A stretch of 64,000 nucleotides of DNA, from NCBI GenBank assembly GCA_031841125.1, contig CM063114.1, positions 9,486,001 through 9,550,000 on the forward strand, in the 5' to 3' direction. Shown here one piece after another: positions 46,444 to 58,471 of this stretch. A model generated the notes under the pieces. The model did not search any database and was not told the DNA's origin. It saw only the letters and a list, made by a program, of their open reading frames with translations. The position numbers and the translations under genes are program-made. The DNA comes from Acanthococcus lagerstroemiae (taxonomy: Eukaryota; Arthropoda; Insecta; Hemiptera; Eriococcidae). How positions within the stretch are numbered: position 1 is the first letter of the stretch; every line of letters starts with the position of its first letter.

Positions 46444-47618
46444 GCCACCACAGCAGCCTCAAGAACAAGGGTCTGTAATCCTACAAAGAAGAAAACTCCG
46501 AGAAGAGATACCAAACCTCCAGATCTATGGTCATGAGCTTATTAGTGATTACCTTTTACTCCAAATGGCCCCCTTGGTGGTCCACGTAATCCTGCTGATA
46601 GGTACCACAATTCGTGTAGACTTGATCCTGATATCGAACTTTCCATCACGATCCAGAGCTGTTATTAACTCCGAATAGCCACTAGTGTGTTACTCCACAA
46701 TACTACAAGTGTCTTGCTATATACCTATGAACTAATATCTGAATAGAAGACAGTGTGGTAGATTGTCCTTCTAGGGCATCTACACCACGTTAAACAAAAA
46801 ATTTGTCGCATACAACTGACACCTTTCAAGGTAATACATGACCCATCGCTGATCCTTGACTACACACGTATGTTTAATGAGTCGAATGCATTCTTAACTC
46901 GGAGTAATGCTTTCAAAATTCGCTCCCATGTTCCATTCAAATTCATGAATGGTGTCCTATCGGCAAGTAAAACTTTTTTGTTCCATGGAGAGCCCGGGCA
47001 CGTTATTTGTCGTACAGCTCGCAACCTCCAGTTTACTCCTTTACATCCAGAAGCACCTGAATTAAAGCCGAATAAGGAGAGGGATGTCCTCTCGCTACTT
47101 AAATTTGTTAGAAATGAAAAGGACGCAATAGTTTTAGGCAAGTTGTATTTGGAATAGATTAAGCAATATTAATGTCAATATAAAGGGGGTTGTTCACATT
47201 ATTATTCTTATTTATCTTACTAAACAAACACGCAGAAGTTTGTCATTTCAAAAAAGGCATATAATTCTTTTTTTCTTTTTTTTTCTCTCTTCAAACAGCT
47301 GTACAGAAAAGTAAAACAAGTTTCTGGTCATGGCAACACTGTTATTGTCATATAGTACGTTGGTTCTTCACGTACTAAGAGATTTCCAACTGAAATTCTC
47401 TCCATCAAACCTGTAGATACAGTTCCAAACTTTCAAATCGAGTTTTGAAAAAACACGCTCTCTTAGTATATGCCCTTCTTGAAGTGACGGCGTCATTTAT
47501 GGCTCACTACCACATAACTGGCAAGAAATATAATAGACATTCATCAACAGGTCCAAGAAGGGAATGCATGTACACCAACGTACTCTCATAATATCAACTC
47601 TTTCAACCAATAATTACT
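46444..47618. other. Gag 3' flank and intergenic DNA
   Basis: No reverse transcriptase or integrase motif was found downstream of gag. An ORF at 46870-47157 (95 codons, + strand) has ordinary composition but no recognised domain and a good frame on the opposite strand as well, so I do not call it a gene. Confidence 0.4.
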
Positions 47619-47738
47619 TATCATTTGTACATAGTCCTTCACTTATGAGTACAACCGCATTTGATTACAACACCCAAAGAAGTTTGTTTGCACGAAAAAT
47701 GCAAACCCGTTATTTCGCCGCACACGGTATCTTTTTCT
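47619..47738. repeat. Partial copy of fold-back repeat and its flank
   Basis: The part 47619-47690 matches 48510-48575 (tttgtacatagtccttcac against tttgtacacagtccttcac). The part 47690-47738 matches the left arm of the palindrome at 47969 (tttgcacgaaaaatgcaaac then ccgttatttcgccgcacacg). The block shows repeated insertion or duplication of the same module. Confidence 0.7.
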
Positions 47739-47968
47739 GATTTCGTGTAGTAAAACAAGATTCGAGAAAATCGCGTTTGTGGCCGGAGAAACAGGTGAGC
47801 AGAAGTGCGCAGTTTTGAGTTACTTGATAACGAAAGCCAATAAACGACGGTTGTAATGTAGATGTATAATATAGTCTAGAATTGCACTTGCAACTAACAC
47901 GACCATGTTTCGTTATAGTAGTTTTAGTTTGTAGATATCTCATGCTTTTATTCGTCTTGTTTCGTTAT

Positions 47969-48254
47969 GTTTGCACAAAAAATGCAAACCCGTTATTTCG
48001 CCGCACACGGTATCTTTTTCTGATAAGATAAGCAGTGTTGTAATCGCAACTTGCAGCTATATCAATCAATCAATCCTTAATCGTCCAATCACCAAAAAGA
48101 TGCATAATAATTGCATCTTTTCGGTGATTAGACGATTAAGGATTGATTGATTAATATAGCCGCGAGTTGTGAGTTACGATTACAACACTGCTTATCTTAT
48201 CAGAAAAAGATACCGTGTGCGGCGAAATAACGGGTTCGCATTTTTCGTGCAAAC
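47969..48254. repeat. 286-bp near-perfect palindrome (fold-back element)
   Basis: The left arm 47969-48104 and right arm 48112-48254 are inverted copies about 136-143 bp long, with the 7-nt centre TAATAAT. Outer ends are GTTTGCAC and GTGCAAAC. The arms contain 'cgttatttcgccgcacacgg' and 'tctttttctgataagataag'. A handful of mismatches and small indels are present. No coding sequence. Confidence 0.88.
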
Positions 48255-48255
48255 A

Positions 48256-49027
48256 AAGTTGTATATGTACTAGCCCCCAGGGGTGGAGGTAATTGTTCAA
48301 CCCCTGGGGGTCCAAGACATCGGGCAGCAACAGGAGCCTGCCCCGCAGCTGGGACCGGCTGCAGTGGCAGGGCGGTCGGTGCCGGTTCTGGGCCCAGAGC
48401 ACGGCCGTCCAAACAACGTAAAGAAAGTTACATTATTTATATTTTAGTACATAAAGTTTATTGATTTCAGCATTAATATTTGTCTTTCAATGTTGCAGAC
48501 CAATAATATCTTATCATTTGTACACAGTCCTTCACTTATGTGTACAACCTCGTTTGATTACAGCAACTGAAGAAAGTTGTCTACGTATTAGCCTCCCCAG
48601 GGGTGGAGGTAATATGGTTTTACACCTGGGGGTCCAAGACTTCAGGCAGCAACAGGGGCCTGCGCCGCAGCCGGGACATTCACCTCATGTCAAACCACAA
48701 GCTGCTAACAGATATTTAAAAGTAGGAAAAAGCAAACGTAAGAAGTTGTACTTGCCAGCCAAAAGAAAAAATAAGGAAATTTGGAAATATGGCCGCGGAG
48801 GAACACCATCCAAAGGTGGACTCAGTGATACCCAAGAATTACCATTATCAAGAGTACATTTACCTGCTGTCCAGCCTACCAAAGGATCATCTTCATCAAG
48901 TGTTCTTCAACCTGCCCTTCAGCATCCTTGTAGTACACATATACAAAATGATATTTCATCCGGGAATGAGGTGGTGCGTAACCCTCCAGCAGAGGCTACG
49001 TCATTGTCATCAATCATACAGAGTTGA
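48256..49027 (+). repeat. Duplicated GC-rich module with a weak ORF
   Basis: The block 48256-48360 (ccccaggggtggaggtaat, then ctgggggtccaagac, then gggcagcaacagg) recurs at 48574-48672. After the second copy an ORF to 49027 encodes a basic segment (KVGKSKRKKLYLPAKRKNKE) and a serine-rich tail. The opposite and shifted frames are also open in places, so coding is doubtful. I recognise no family. Confidence 0.4.
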
Positions 49028-49713
49028 GCTGCATACATCAATGACCACCTGTATGTAAGGGAATTCAAAGGTTTTTCACCAACATTTCTGTTACTGTTAG
49101 TTGGGTCACAGAAGTAACAGTATTCCTGCGGGTTGATACTTCACTAAAGGCAGGAATGCCACAATCCCTGAGTTGTACAGTTTGTGGCACACACCTCCCT
49201 TCATTTCTGCGACTACTGTGTCTGTAAAAACGTAGTGTCTAATAAATTCCCGCCCCCACCCCACTAGCGTTCGCTGCCCAGAAATTAATGCTGAACGTGT
49301 ATGTTGTATCACTCGTGAACCCGCCTTTTTCAGTTTCTGTTTTCTTCCCTCCATCCACTTGTACAACCAATATAAGCTAGGGGGCTACATTAATTATGCC
49401 GTCACTGTTCCCTAAATTCTCGTAAAGTTCCATAAACGGCTGCCAACTTTGTGCGGAATTTTGCTAAACATATGTATTCAGCACCCCAATTTGTGATTCC
49501 CCTCCACGGTACAAACATTCAAGGTGAACTACTGAAGGAAGGGGGAGGGGGTCTCCTTCTACGGGCATGCTTCCTATTTCTGTAAATCACCATTTCATTT
49601 TTTTCACTCATTCCCCGGCCCTCGAACCTCTCTTTCTCGCCCCATAAATGATGAAATTATTACATAATCCAAGCCAATAAAGTAACTGCCTTGGTGACTC
49701 CTTGTGGAATAAG
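49028..49713. other. Intergenic, no gene recognised
   Basis: Unremarkable AT-rich DNA with a few G-runs. The small minus-strand ORF at 49106-49366 has no domain features. Confidence 0.4.
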
Positions 49714-50169
49714 GATTCTTCACTTTCCTGATGGCAAAACAAAATTGCCATCAGTCATAGATGTCAGATAATTACACGTAAATAAATTGACTCTACTATA
49801 AGCAATGAATAAGTCCATCACGGACAATGGACCACTAAGGTCAAACGAACAATCAGAGAAACTACGAGCTTCCAGCATTGACTCTCCTATGAGAAGTCGA
49901 TTGTGTCCATCGGGGACAAGGTACCTCTACCGGTAAAGCAGCTAGTTCAAGAATTATCGAAATTCTTTTACGAGGGGCCCACGAAAAGGGCGAAGTTATT
50001 TCTCAAATTTGGAGGATCGTTTTCCTCAATAACATAACCAAGAAGGGCAGAAGACTCATGTAACGCAATTGTAACATATATACGCCAGTTAATAAACGAA
50101 TAAATAAGTAACTATCTGACATCTATGACTGATGGCAATTTTATTTTGCCATCAGGAACGTGAAGAATC
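49714..50169. mobile_element. 456-bp MITE with 57-bp TIRs
   Basis: The ends 49714-49770 and 50113-50169 are inverted copies, beginning GATTCTTCAC and including 'ctgatggcaaaa'. Each end also contains its own small hairpin (TGATGGCAAAACAAAATTGC then CATCA). A few mismatches separate the ends. No obvious target duplication was found. The interior has no gene. Confidence 0.82.
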
Positions 50170-53064
50170 CCGATGCCGTGAGGAAGAAGTTTGCTAATAG
50201 AAGACATGTCATCCAAAAGATTACTTTATTTAATTGTTAAGTTTGCTTTAATAAAATTCTGCCAATGAATTTTTCTTGTCCTTAATTGTGGGCAATGACG
50301 AGAGTGGCCTATTGAATTTTCCACTACGCAATAATTCTTAAATTGGTTGGAATAATTTTTTCTTTAATGGAAGATTATTAAAATATTAATATTTTACTTA
50401 ATATTAATATTTAATAATCAATAAAATTTACTCTGCTCGTAATAATTATTCCACACCCCTAAATCACAATGACCTCCTAGTTCTCTGTTGCTGAATAATA
50501 AGGATGTAGTAGTTGGAAGAAAATGAGGACCAAGCAAACGGCGGGGTAGGGCCATGGGGGCAGAGCAAGCTAATTTCCTTTATTATGTGCCTCCTGACTG
50601 CGTTCAACACTTACAGAAACCAGTTGTTAAATCAGCCGTTCATATCACAGGCATGCTAGGCTTTCGAAATTTGTAGGGGGGGGTGGAAAAGAGAAAAACT
50701 AGAATAATAGCCTTTTGTTTAGGAACAGAGATTACACTGCTACCTTCAGGGCCGTAGAGAGAAAATATTGGGGGTCCGTTGACAAGTAGGAGGTGAGGAA
50801 GGCCTCCAGGATCTTTTCACTGTAATAAACTTTGGACAGAGCAGCGTACAGCATGGAAGAGCAAAAGCTACCTCATTTTTGACAGCAAACGATTCACGCT
50901 ATGGAAGAGAAGAATGACACAGGCCTCCGACTTTTGGAAAGAATTCCCAGATGCATCCTATCGACTGCCTCGCTCACACTTCTAAAAACTTTCTAAAGGG
51001 CTGAGGATCTCTTATCCACTTCTACTTTTTTCACTGCCTCTAGGAATTCTTGGCGGGAGGCACATTTAGGAGAGGTGGAGACAGACAGGGGAGGAAGAGC
51101 AGTGGGCTGATTGGAGTGCTGGAAGGAAGACAAAGGGAACAAATGAAATTCCCACTCCTCCCCCGCCTCTACCTTCCTCAGCATTCCATGCCGCCCCTGC
51201 TCTCTCCCATCTACATCCTAAAATGATGAGTTTGAGACAAGGGCGGTTGAAAGAAACAGAAAGTGATGTGAGTTTCCAATATGATTTTGTAGTGTTCCTT
51301 TATTTTCTGACGGAGATTGTTAGGAGGGGGAGAAAGAGGGAGTACAGGAGGGAAGGGGATGATAGTCATGTACAAGAAAGGAAACAAAGAAAATAGAGTT
51401 TCACGGAGGAGGGGGAAGAGTAGGAGAGTCAGATATGGAGAAATATAAGGGTGTTGAAAGCGGCGAAAGGTCCAGTTGGAGGAAGAGGAGAGGAAACAAA
51501 GTTTGATTTTGGTTCGGCCGGCCGGATTACCTCCTTCTCTGTCCACTGGTTTTTCTAATTGTAGGGAAGTGGAAGGTGAAGAAATACGGGGAAAAGAGAT
51601 CCGGGTTACCTCTCTTCTCTGTCCAATGGTTTTTCTAATTGTAGGGAAGTGGAAGGTGAAGAATGACAGGAAAAATGGATTGATGGATAAAGACAATTGA
51701 GCTTGAATATCGTCTTATGGATTTAGATCGGTTTGTGGCCTCTTGGGCCCCCGAAATAGATGATCTTGTAAATGTTTCCATGTGTTTGGGTTTTAGAGTT
51801 CATGAACTCTCCAATGATAGGCATGTAATCATTTTAATGAAAAAGTCAAAAATTTCTGCATGGCACCATTTTTGGCTCTGAATTTTCCTTTGTTGATAAA
51901 TTAGAAAAGATCAAATCGTGATAACGCTATTCGATATCAGCGACCTCGAAAACTTCCTTGTCAATAGTTTGTTCGCTAGGTCATCATAACTCATTGAATT
52001 TGGATTAATCTTTTTGTTTGGGAGAGGGTTAGCCCCTAGGCCCCTCAAATTGATGAATTAGTAAATTTTTTCACGAAGTTGTACAGTGGGTGATTCTACA
52101 TTTCCGACGACGTGCTGAAGGCAGTTTTACTAGAAATATCCAAACATTTGTGAATGACACTTTTTTGATTCTGAACTTCAGATTTTCAATGTCCTAGGCA
52201 TGGTCAGATCAGAATAAAAATGCAATATTCACCAGTACTCAAAAAGTCCATTTTCAAAAGTTGGCTTGCTGTATCATAACATAATGATTATGAATGTTTT
52301 GTGTTGGAAATCTGGTCGTATTTTCTAAAACATGCGTCAGTAATGAAAAACGAAACGCACTGAATACGTCTATGTGGGACGAAGCATACACTTTGTCCGA
52401 ATTCGATCCGTTGACCCGTTCAAAATAAAAAGGGGGATGCTGGATTTAGAAAAATGGTTTAGTATCTTAGTATTAGTACAGTGTTTAAAGTAGTTGTACT
52501 TAGACAACAAAGTAGTGCATAAGTTCGTTTTTGCTGAATCGGGTTCTTCTTAGGAAGATGTGATCGTTCGAGATTTATGGAGTGGCATGGCGGGACCACG
52601 AGGGGATTTTAGGAGGTTTCGAAAATGAGCGGAATAAAAGTTATGGGCGATAGATCATTCGCATCATTTGTGGTAATTTATATGCACGCGTCTTTTGTCT
52701 GAATTTGTTTGCGTTAAAAATGGAAGATCTGATGAACGCGGTGAGGGTTATTATTCGGGCTCTGGGGCTAGGGTCCCCGTTCGTAGAGGTTGATCGGGCG
52801 GAGCAGCGGGGTGGCACGGTGTATTACGTGCGGCCCCGCTGCCATCTCACAGTACTTGCAAGTGTTTTCATCTTTTCCTTTCAGGCGTGAAATCCGGTTG
52901 CTGATCCACAACCATGTAGCAGTGCCGAAGGTTACCTGCAGCTTGCTTCTAACAACGTGGTGTCACCCAGCCTGCAGTTGAAGCTATTACGAATCGCGTG
53001 GCAGACTCAGTAATGGCTCACCAGTTAACAGTTGTCAGTACTCAGCCGGAAGCTCCCCTTTCAG
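50170..53064. other. Intergenic, 2.9 kb
   Basis: No gene was recognised. A 79-bp tandem duplication lies at about 51527-51665 ('ttttctaattgtagggaag' in both copies), next to purine-rich DNA (51060-51460). A GC-rich patch occurs at 52750-52850. Confidence 0.45.
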
Positions 53065-53352
53065 GTACAAGGGCGTCGTCTTATAGACTACTCATTTTTC
53101 ATGCGGCAGTTTCAAAAACTGAATCAACACGAAAAATCGGATATTTTCGACAATTGTGGGTTTTTTGATACGGATCTTTTGTCAGTAGAGATCGAAAGAT
53201 TTTTATATGACATTGATAATATCGATATCTCTTCGGACGTTGATACATCGATACAAAACGGATATATCAATATCAAAATATCAACTTTTTCGGCTTTCTG
53301 GTTATATTATCCTACTAGGCAGGAGAAAAAGGTCGATATCTTGATCCAGTAA
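53065..53352 (+). pseudogene. Mutator-like transposase relic, N-terminal piece
   Basis: After an acceptor (cctttcag) the frame reads VQGRRLIDYSFFMRQFQKLN, matching by eye the N-terminal GRRIVD-type motif of the insect 'Mutator-like transposase domain' family. The frame continues without clear similarity to a stop at 53352. Text matching the next part of that family appears at 63126 onward, beyond the pogo-like element that begins 237 bp downstream. Confidence 0.5.
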
Positions 53353-53700
53353 TTTCAGGTACACTGCTTTTGAACAGCGGACTACTCATAAGTTACAGAT
53401 TGTAACTCATATACTCCGTGACCAGAACAGGTGCTTGCGAGGGCCACATCTGCCCTTTTATGCATTGGAAACAGGAATACGTATTGTCCACGAAAACGAA
53501 CTGAATGTTCATTATATTCTAAGACCTATTATTAGTATTTGTTTAAAAACCAACGTCAACTTTTAAAAACGCTCTTTTTCGACATGTAAGGTAAAAAAAC
53601 CAATAGCCGACACTCACCCAATAGCCGACACTTTCAACTTTGAATCTAGATATTAAGGTTTGGAATTATGATATGGCAACACTGACTCACTCAGTGTGTA

Positions 53701-54035
53701 GGCTCGGGTGCATCTGGATACCTGGTCAAATGAGTACGTGTTCAAACGGATACACGGCCAAATGGATACGTGGTCAAGTAGATACAAGTTCATTTGGATA
53801 CATTTTTTGACGTCATACAAGGACCCGGTGCGTATTTTCAAGAAAATGTAGTTATCATTAAAACTGTGTAGTGTTGGTCAGTTAAAGGATAAAACTGTTG
53901 TAGTCTTGAGAAAATGTATCCAAATGAACTCGTATCCACATGACCATGTACCCATTTGGCCTTGTACCCATTTGAACTAGTACTCATTTGAACTTGTACC
54001 CATTTGGCCATGTACTCATCTGAACCAGTCCCTGG
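53701..54035. mobile_element. Iteron MITE A, 335 bp
   Basis: The left end GGCTCGGGTGCATCTGGATAC-type text is followed by five exact 16-bp units (53722-53801) of the form N6-CAAATGGATAC. The right end carries seven 16-bp units (53916-54027) such as GTACCCATTTGGCCTT, then GTCCCTGG. The units at the two ends are inverted relative to each other. The middle (53802-53915) is shared with MITE B. No coding sequence. Confidence 0.82.
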
Positions 54036-54248
54036 CCGTGTGATTAATTTGTGGTTTATTTTGTGGTAGGGATATTTTATCACTATACGAGCGCTGCATT
54101 CGTATTTTGTGTATTTCGGAATGGATGATGCATTGTCTTTTAATGTAGAAAAATATAATATAACTCGTTTTCGTTTGAATTCTGGTGTTTGTATGTTATA
54201 TTTTATTGTCTTAAATTGAAATTTTTTCATCTTTTACCGAAATCGAAA

Positions 54249-54653
54249 ATGCTTTATTGCTGCGTTCCATTATGTACAAGTAGTAGTTCGAAACGTCTGA
54301 AGACTGCTGATAACATTCGTCATTTTTTTCGTGTTCCGAAGGTAAGTGGAATTTATTCCTAGACTACATAATACTTTTGAGTACAGTTTTTGTATCTGCA
54401 AACTATTTTCTCTAATAGGATAACGAATTACGAAAACTATGGTGTAGTAAGATTCGAAGGATGGACAAGGTATTGACCTTACAGTTGATAGGATTGAACG
54501 TGGAAAATTGTCTCTGAAGTCTGGAGCAATTCCGACTATATTTCCAGATGGACCAAAGTACTTCAACGAGAAAGTTAATATTCGCAAATCTCGCAAGAAA
54601 GAACGGTTTCGAATTCACTGTGTAAACGTCAACGCAAAATTGTGCCCCTTGTA
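54249..54653 (+). pseudogene. THAP-domain protein relic
   Basis: Exon 54249-54341 starts MLYCCVPLCTSSSSKRLKTA and ends HFFRVPK before gtaagt. Exon from 54419 continues DNELRKLWCSKIRRMD. This is the C-x4-C start and R-x-x-W core of a THAP zinc-binding DNA domain. The terminal LKSGAIPTIFPDGP matches the end of THAP domains but sits in another frame after a TGA (about 54518), and the C-x2-H segment is not recognisable. THAP occurs in P-element and Kolobok transposases and in host genes. The source here is unknown. Confidence 0.65.
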
Positions 54654-55254
54654 GAAACAATCATTCCTGGTATGTATTCTTTACTTATTACATCTCATCT
54701 ACATTTATTTTCTTGTCATTGCTGACATTTCAGTCGTTATTAGTAATCTAATCTGTGTACAAGTCAGAAACTGACATAGCCATCGACATTTTCCAACAAA
54801 TTCACGTTCGTTATGCAAAAATGTTTCAATCGCCTCTCTGGTAATAGGTTATAAGGTTTTGTGTAAAAATTGAAGGACAGCGCGGAAAAAACATATTTTC
54901 TGTGGGTGACTTTTCACTTATGATACCCATTGTATGTATTATAGATTTAGTGTATACACTTGTTAATTTCTGTTTATTTGTAAATAGCATATCCCTAAGC
55001 AGTATATTTTACAATGAGATAATATTTTGTAAAGTTGCAATAAAAACACTGGAAGTTATAAAATGTTTGTATTTTTAATGTTGTGCATTATGAATAAACT
55101 GAAGAGAGCTGTAATGCAGGTAACATTTGGAATTTTTAGGTTGGATTCACTTTATAAAATAAAGAAACCTAATGAAATTCACTGTGAATTCTTAGTTGGT
55201 TTTGTAACAGTGCTGAAGTACTGATTTTGGTACTTTCAGTATGCAAATGAACTA

Positions 55255-55897
55255 CAGTAAAACCCGTTTAATGCGCTTTCCCCCGTAATACGCTCTTTTT
55301 TATGGTCCCTTCATTCTCCTACAAAATGTAGGCTAAGACTTCTCGTTTAATACACTCCACCTTTCCGTTGTAATACCCTCTTTTTTCATAAGAGAATTTA
55401 TCAGAATTTGAAAATCATTATTGATGATTTGGTAACAGTGAAGTAAGGGACTTGGACCTGATAGTGAGTGACAGATGTGCACCTCTCTGAATACCAATGC
55501 TCTTGACGAGGGCGATGAGGAAAAAGACTGTGACCCCGTCCATCTTTGACAAGTGGATTCGATGCCATTCATACATTATAAAATTTGATTTCATCATTAT
55601 TTGATAATTCCGCCAAAATTTTGTGTAATCTCCAGTATTAAAAATTTTATTTCATGTCAGTCTAACAAACATTTAAAAATGACTACCTTAGACACACTAA
55701 TTGTGCATACTCGTATAACTACTAAAATACCATAATATATACTTTATTTGATGTTAATTTTTACACTATTTTTCAAATCTACGGACAATAAATTACGTTT
55801 TTTGAGGTTTTCCTGCACTTGCCGCGTGATACAATTTCCCGCGTAAGACGAATTTTTCGAGCTCCCCCTTGAAGAGCGTATTAAACGAGTTTTACTG
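55255..55897. mobile_element. Tigger/pogo-type MITE, 643 bp
   Basis: The left end CAGTAAAACCCGTTTAATGC and the complement of the right end CAGTAAAACTCGTTTAATAC are inverted repeats with few differences. TA precedes the left end and CA follows the right. Internal text repeats 'taatacgctc' and 'taataccctc'. The minus strand has a short ORF (55333-55572) without a recognised domain. Confidence 0.75.
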
Positions 55898-56229
55898 CAT
55901 TTCTCATAGTCCAAAATATGTTTGTCGAGTACAGAAATGTATTCTCCACAAATTTAGTCCTTATCAATTTTTCATTAAAACCTACCATTATCGAATAAAA
56001 ATGGGAAATAGGTGAAATGTTGTATCATTCCCATTTAATTACGCGTTATTTCACTGACACGTTGAACCAAGATACGACACCAGCGCCATCTTACGCAATT
56101 ATGTTTTTACACTTGAAACGGAACGACAACATTTCGCTCTGAGGAATGACTTGGTGTTCTATATGACTTTGTTCTAATACATAACATCATACTAAAGAGT
56201 CTTACAAATTTGTAATAATATCATATTGA

Positions 56230-56770
56230 AGAACAATTTGTAGTGAGTATTTTGATTTTTTCTTCTAAAATCAATTATTCCATATTCCTTCCAGTATTTA
56301 TGATCATTTTGAATCGATTACAGCGTTTATATATGTAAAGTGGTAACTTTAACAAATCATAATCGATTGCAGTAAAATACTGAATCGATTCAAAAAGTTG
56401 AGAGTCCCATAGGATTGCAGTACAGCTGTTTGCTCTCGGAAGATAATCGAAATTATTCAATTCCGGCTTTTATCAGTTGGAGCGCGCTCGACCATCTGCG
56501 AGTATCACCGCGACAACCAACGACTAAGATATTCGGCAGAACGAATATCTTACATATATTTGTGACTGGTAGCCACTTTGTGGTCTTCTCCTTGATTCGA
56601 ACGAAACAGAGCACGAGGTTCCACACTGTTTCAATCTAATATGTTTTTGTTTCGATCTCTTCAAATTAGCAGTGAGTATTTGTGATTTTTCTCTTCTGCG
56701 ATCAATTATACAATATTTCTTTCTGTATTCATGATCGTTTTAAACATTTACAGCGTTCATAAAATTGCTA
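56230..56770. repeat. Degenerate duplication upstream of AAA-like exons, period about 434 bp
   Basis: The text 'agtgagtat' with following 'atcaattat', 'tatgatc' and 'ttacagcgt' appears at 56237-56332 and again at 56671-56760. The second copy includes the acceptor (ttacag) of a short exon at about 56753-56817. Confidence 0.55.
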
Positions 56771-57430
56771 CCGGTGCCTACTTCGCAGTTTTTCTCCACA
56801 AAAAATGCATCGAAGGTACTCCGATATTCTTTCTTGCCAATTTTGTAACGTATTTAGTTTCAATTATTTTCTTCGTTTTCCAGAAGTTGCCGTTCGCTCA
56901 TTTTGGTTCCACTGAGTTTCCCACTATTGTAAGAAGTCCACTCTATGTTGATAAGTCTCTTTTTATTGAAGCTGTCATTCAGTGTCCTGCTCAACATATG
57001 TTGATAACAGCACCAAGAAGATTTAATAAAACCGTTAATCTTCACATGTTAAAATGCTTCTTCCAAAACAAGAACCACGAAATTGTTATTTGCCAAGTTG
57101 AAAATCGGAAACACGTCTACCATGGATCTATGTGGTGAGATACTCGTAGTTTGGATCGATTTGAAATACGGTGATGAAGTCATCGATTCGATAGATGCTA
57201 CTATTTCAGCGTGCCGAAGGAGTATTCATAATGCATTTTCAAAGCATAGCTATCTCTCGAAAAGCTCAAAGCTTCAAAAGTCTGAAAATATGCTATGTGA
57301 ATTGTGGTGTGATACGTATCGCTTTAAATCATTAGACCAAACCGATATTGAAGACGGTCTTCAGACTCTATGTGAATTCGTATGCAAACATCATGGAACA
57401 AAATGTTTATTACTTGTAGACAGCCAGGGA
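56753..57430 (+). pseudogene. AAA-ATPase-like protein, N-terminal part (copy B)
   Basis: A short exon (about 56753-56817) is followed, after an intron ending ttttccag, by an exon from 56884. It reads FPTIVRSPLYVDKSLFIEAV, then ITAPRRFNKTVNLHMLKCFF, matching the YVDKT...RPRRFGKS start of the AAA-ATPase_like family; the phosphate-binding loop is altered (FNKT). In another frame (from about 57090) the match continues through VVWIDLKYGDEVIDSID to TKCLLLVD, the Walker B region. Exactly there MITE B begins (57424), so the protein is cut within its active site. Frames shift once near 57085-57135. Confidence 0.65.
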
Positions 57431-58471
57431 CTGGTTCAGATGAGTACATGGCTCAAATGGGTACAAGGCCACAGTTTAACAGTAATATACGAGTAGAATT
57501 AGTATATTCTGAAAAATAAACTTACCTCACCCATACCCATGTATCAGAAAATCAGAATGTATCACGGAAGGCCGAAAATTGTGCAACCACATTAGAGTTC
57601 ACTTCTCCATCAATCCGTTGGATTTTCGTACCAAACAATTCTCCTCCTACTTCTGTAAATATTCCTGGTCGATACAAGAAGCTGAGCAACGCGGACAAAC
57701 GTCCTTCTTATTTCAAATTCCCAACAGTTGGCAATACGAGTTCTTATCATTTATTTCCAACGGATGGTTAATCCAGCAGTTGGTATTTCCAACTGTTTGA
57801 CTTGCCATCAAATGACATAAGAGCCGATAAATTCGTAACAGAACACCGGCACTTTCGGAAGAAACTTTCTTCAAACAAGACACCATAAATATTTTTCGAG
57901 ATTTTTCGTTTTCCCAAGTGTCTACTTATACGTGACCATTATCTCACAACTTTCATAATGTTCAACGGGACAGATAAGTTATGGCGAATTCCAGGGGTGA
58001 ATAGTGAAAATATGTACAGTTTATAGTCGCACATTGACACAAAGAACTTACTCGTTTATAAATCGGCCTCAGCAGTTAGTTGCTAGCTTCAGTTATCATA
58101 TTCCATACAGAGGACTGAAATTCATATCATCTTTTTGTAAAAAGTAATACATAATACATAGATGAATGAAGAATGAACCAACATTATCAGAACTACGCCT
58201 AGGCTTTGTAAGATTTGATATGAATATCGAGATAGGCTAAATATTTACCTGAAATACGAATTTTTATCCTTTAACTGACCAACACTACACAGTTTTAATG
58301 ATAACTACGTTTTCTTGAAAATACACATGTTGGCTGCTCTGCACCGGGTCCTTGTATGACGTTAAAAAATGTATCCAAATGGACTTGTATCCACTTGACC
58401 ACGTATCCATTTGGCCGTGTATCCGTTTGAACACGTACTCATTTGACCAGGTATCCAGATGCACCCGAGCC
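57424..58471. mobile_element. Iteron MITE B, 1048 bp
   Basis: The left end CCAGGGACTGGTTCAGATGA is followed by 16- and 17-bp units. The right end carries six exact 16-bp units (58371-58466) such as GTATCCATTTGGCCGT, then GAGCC. It is inverted relative to MITE A: A's left end equals B's right end and vice versa. Sequence 58257-58370 is the complement of A's middle. The interior is longer than A's and has no recognised gene. It interrupts the AAA-ATPase-like fragment B. Confidence 0.82.

Noticed and set aside
46860..47157. Paired ORFs on both strands (93 and 95 codons)
   Set aside because: Neither has recognisable domains and each could be the shadow of the other, so neither is called.
53701..58471. 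16-bp iterons as a CRISPR array or replication origin
   Set aside because: There are no spacers, and the arrays lie at the ends of paired elements in inverted orientation.
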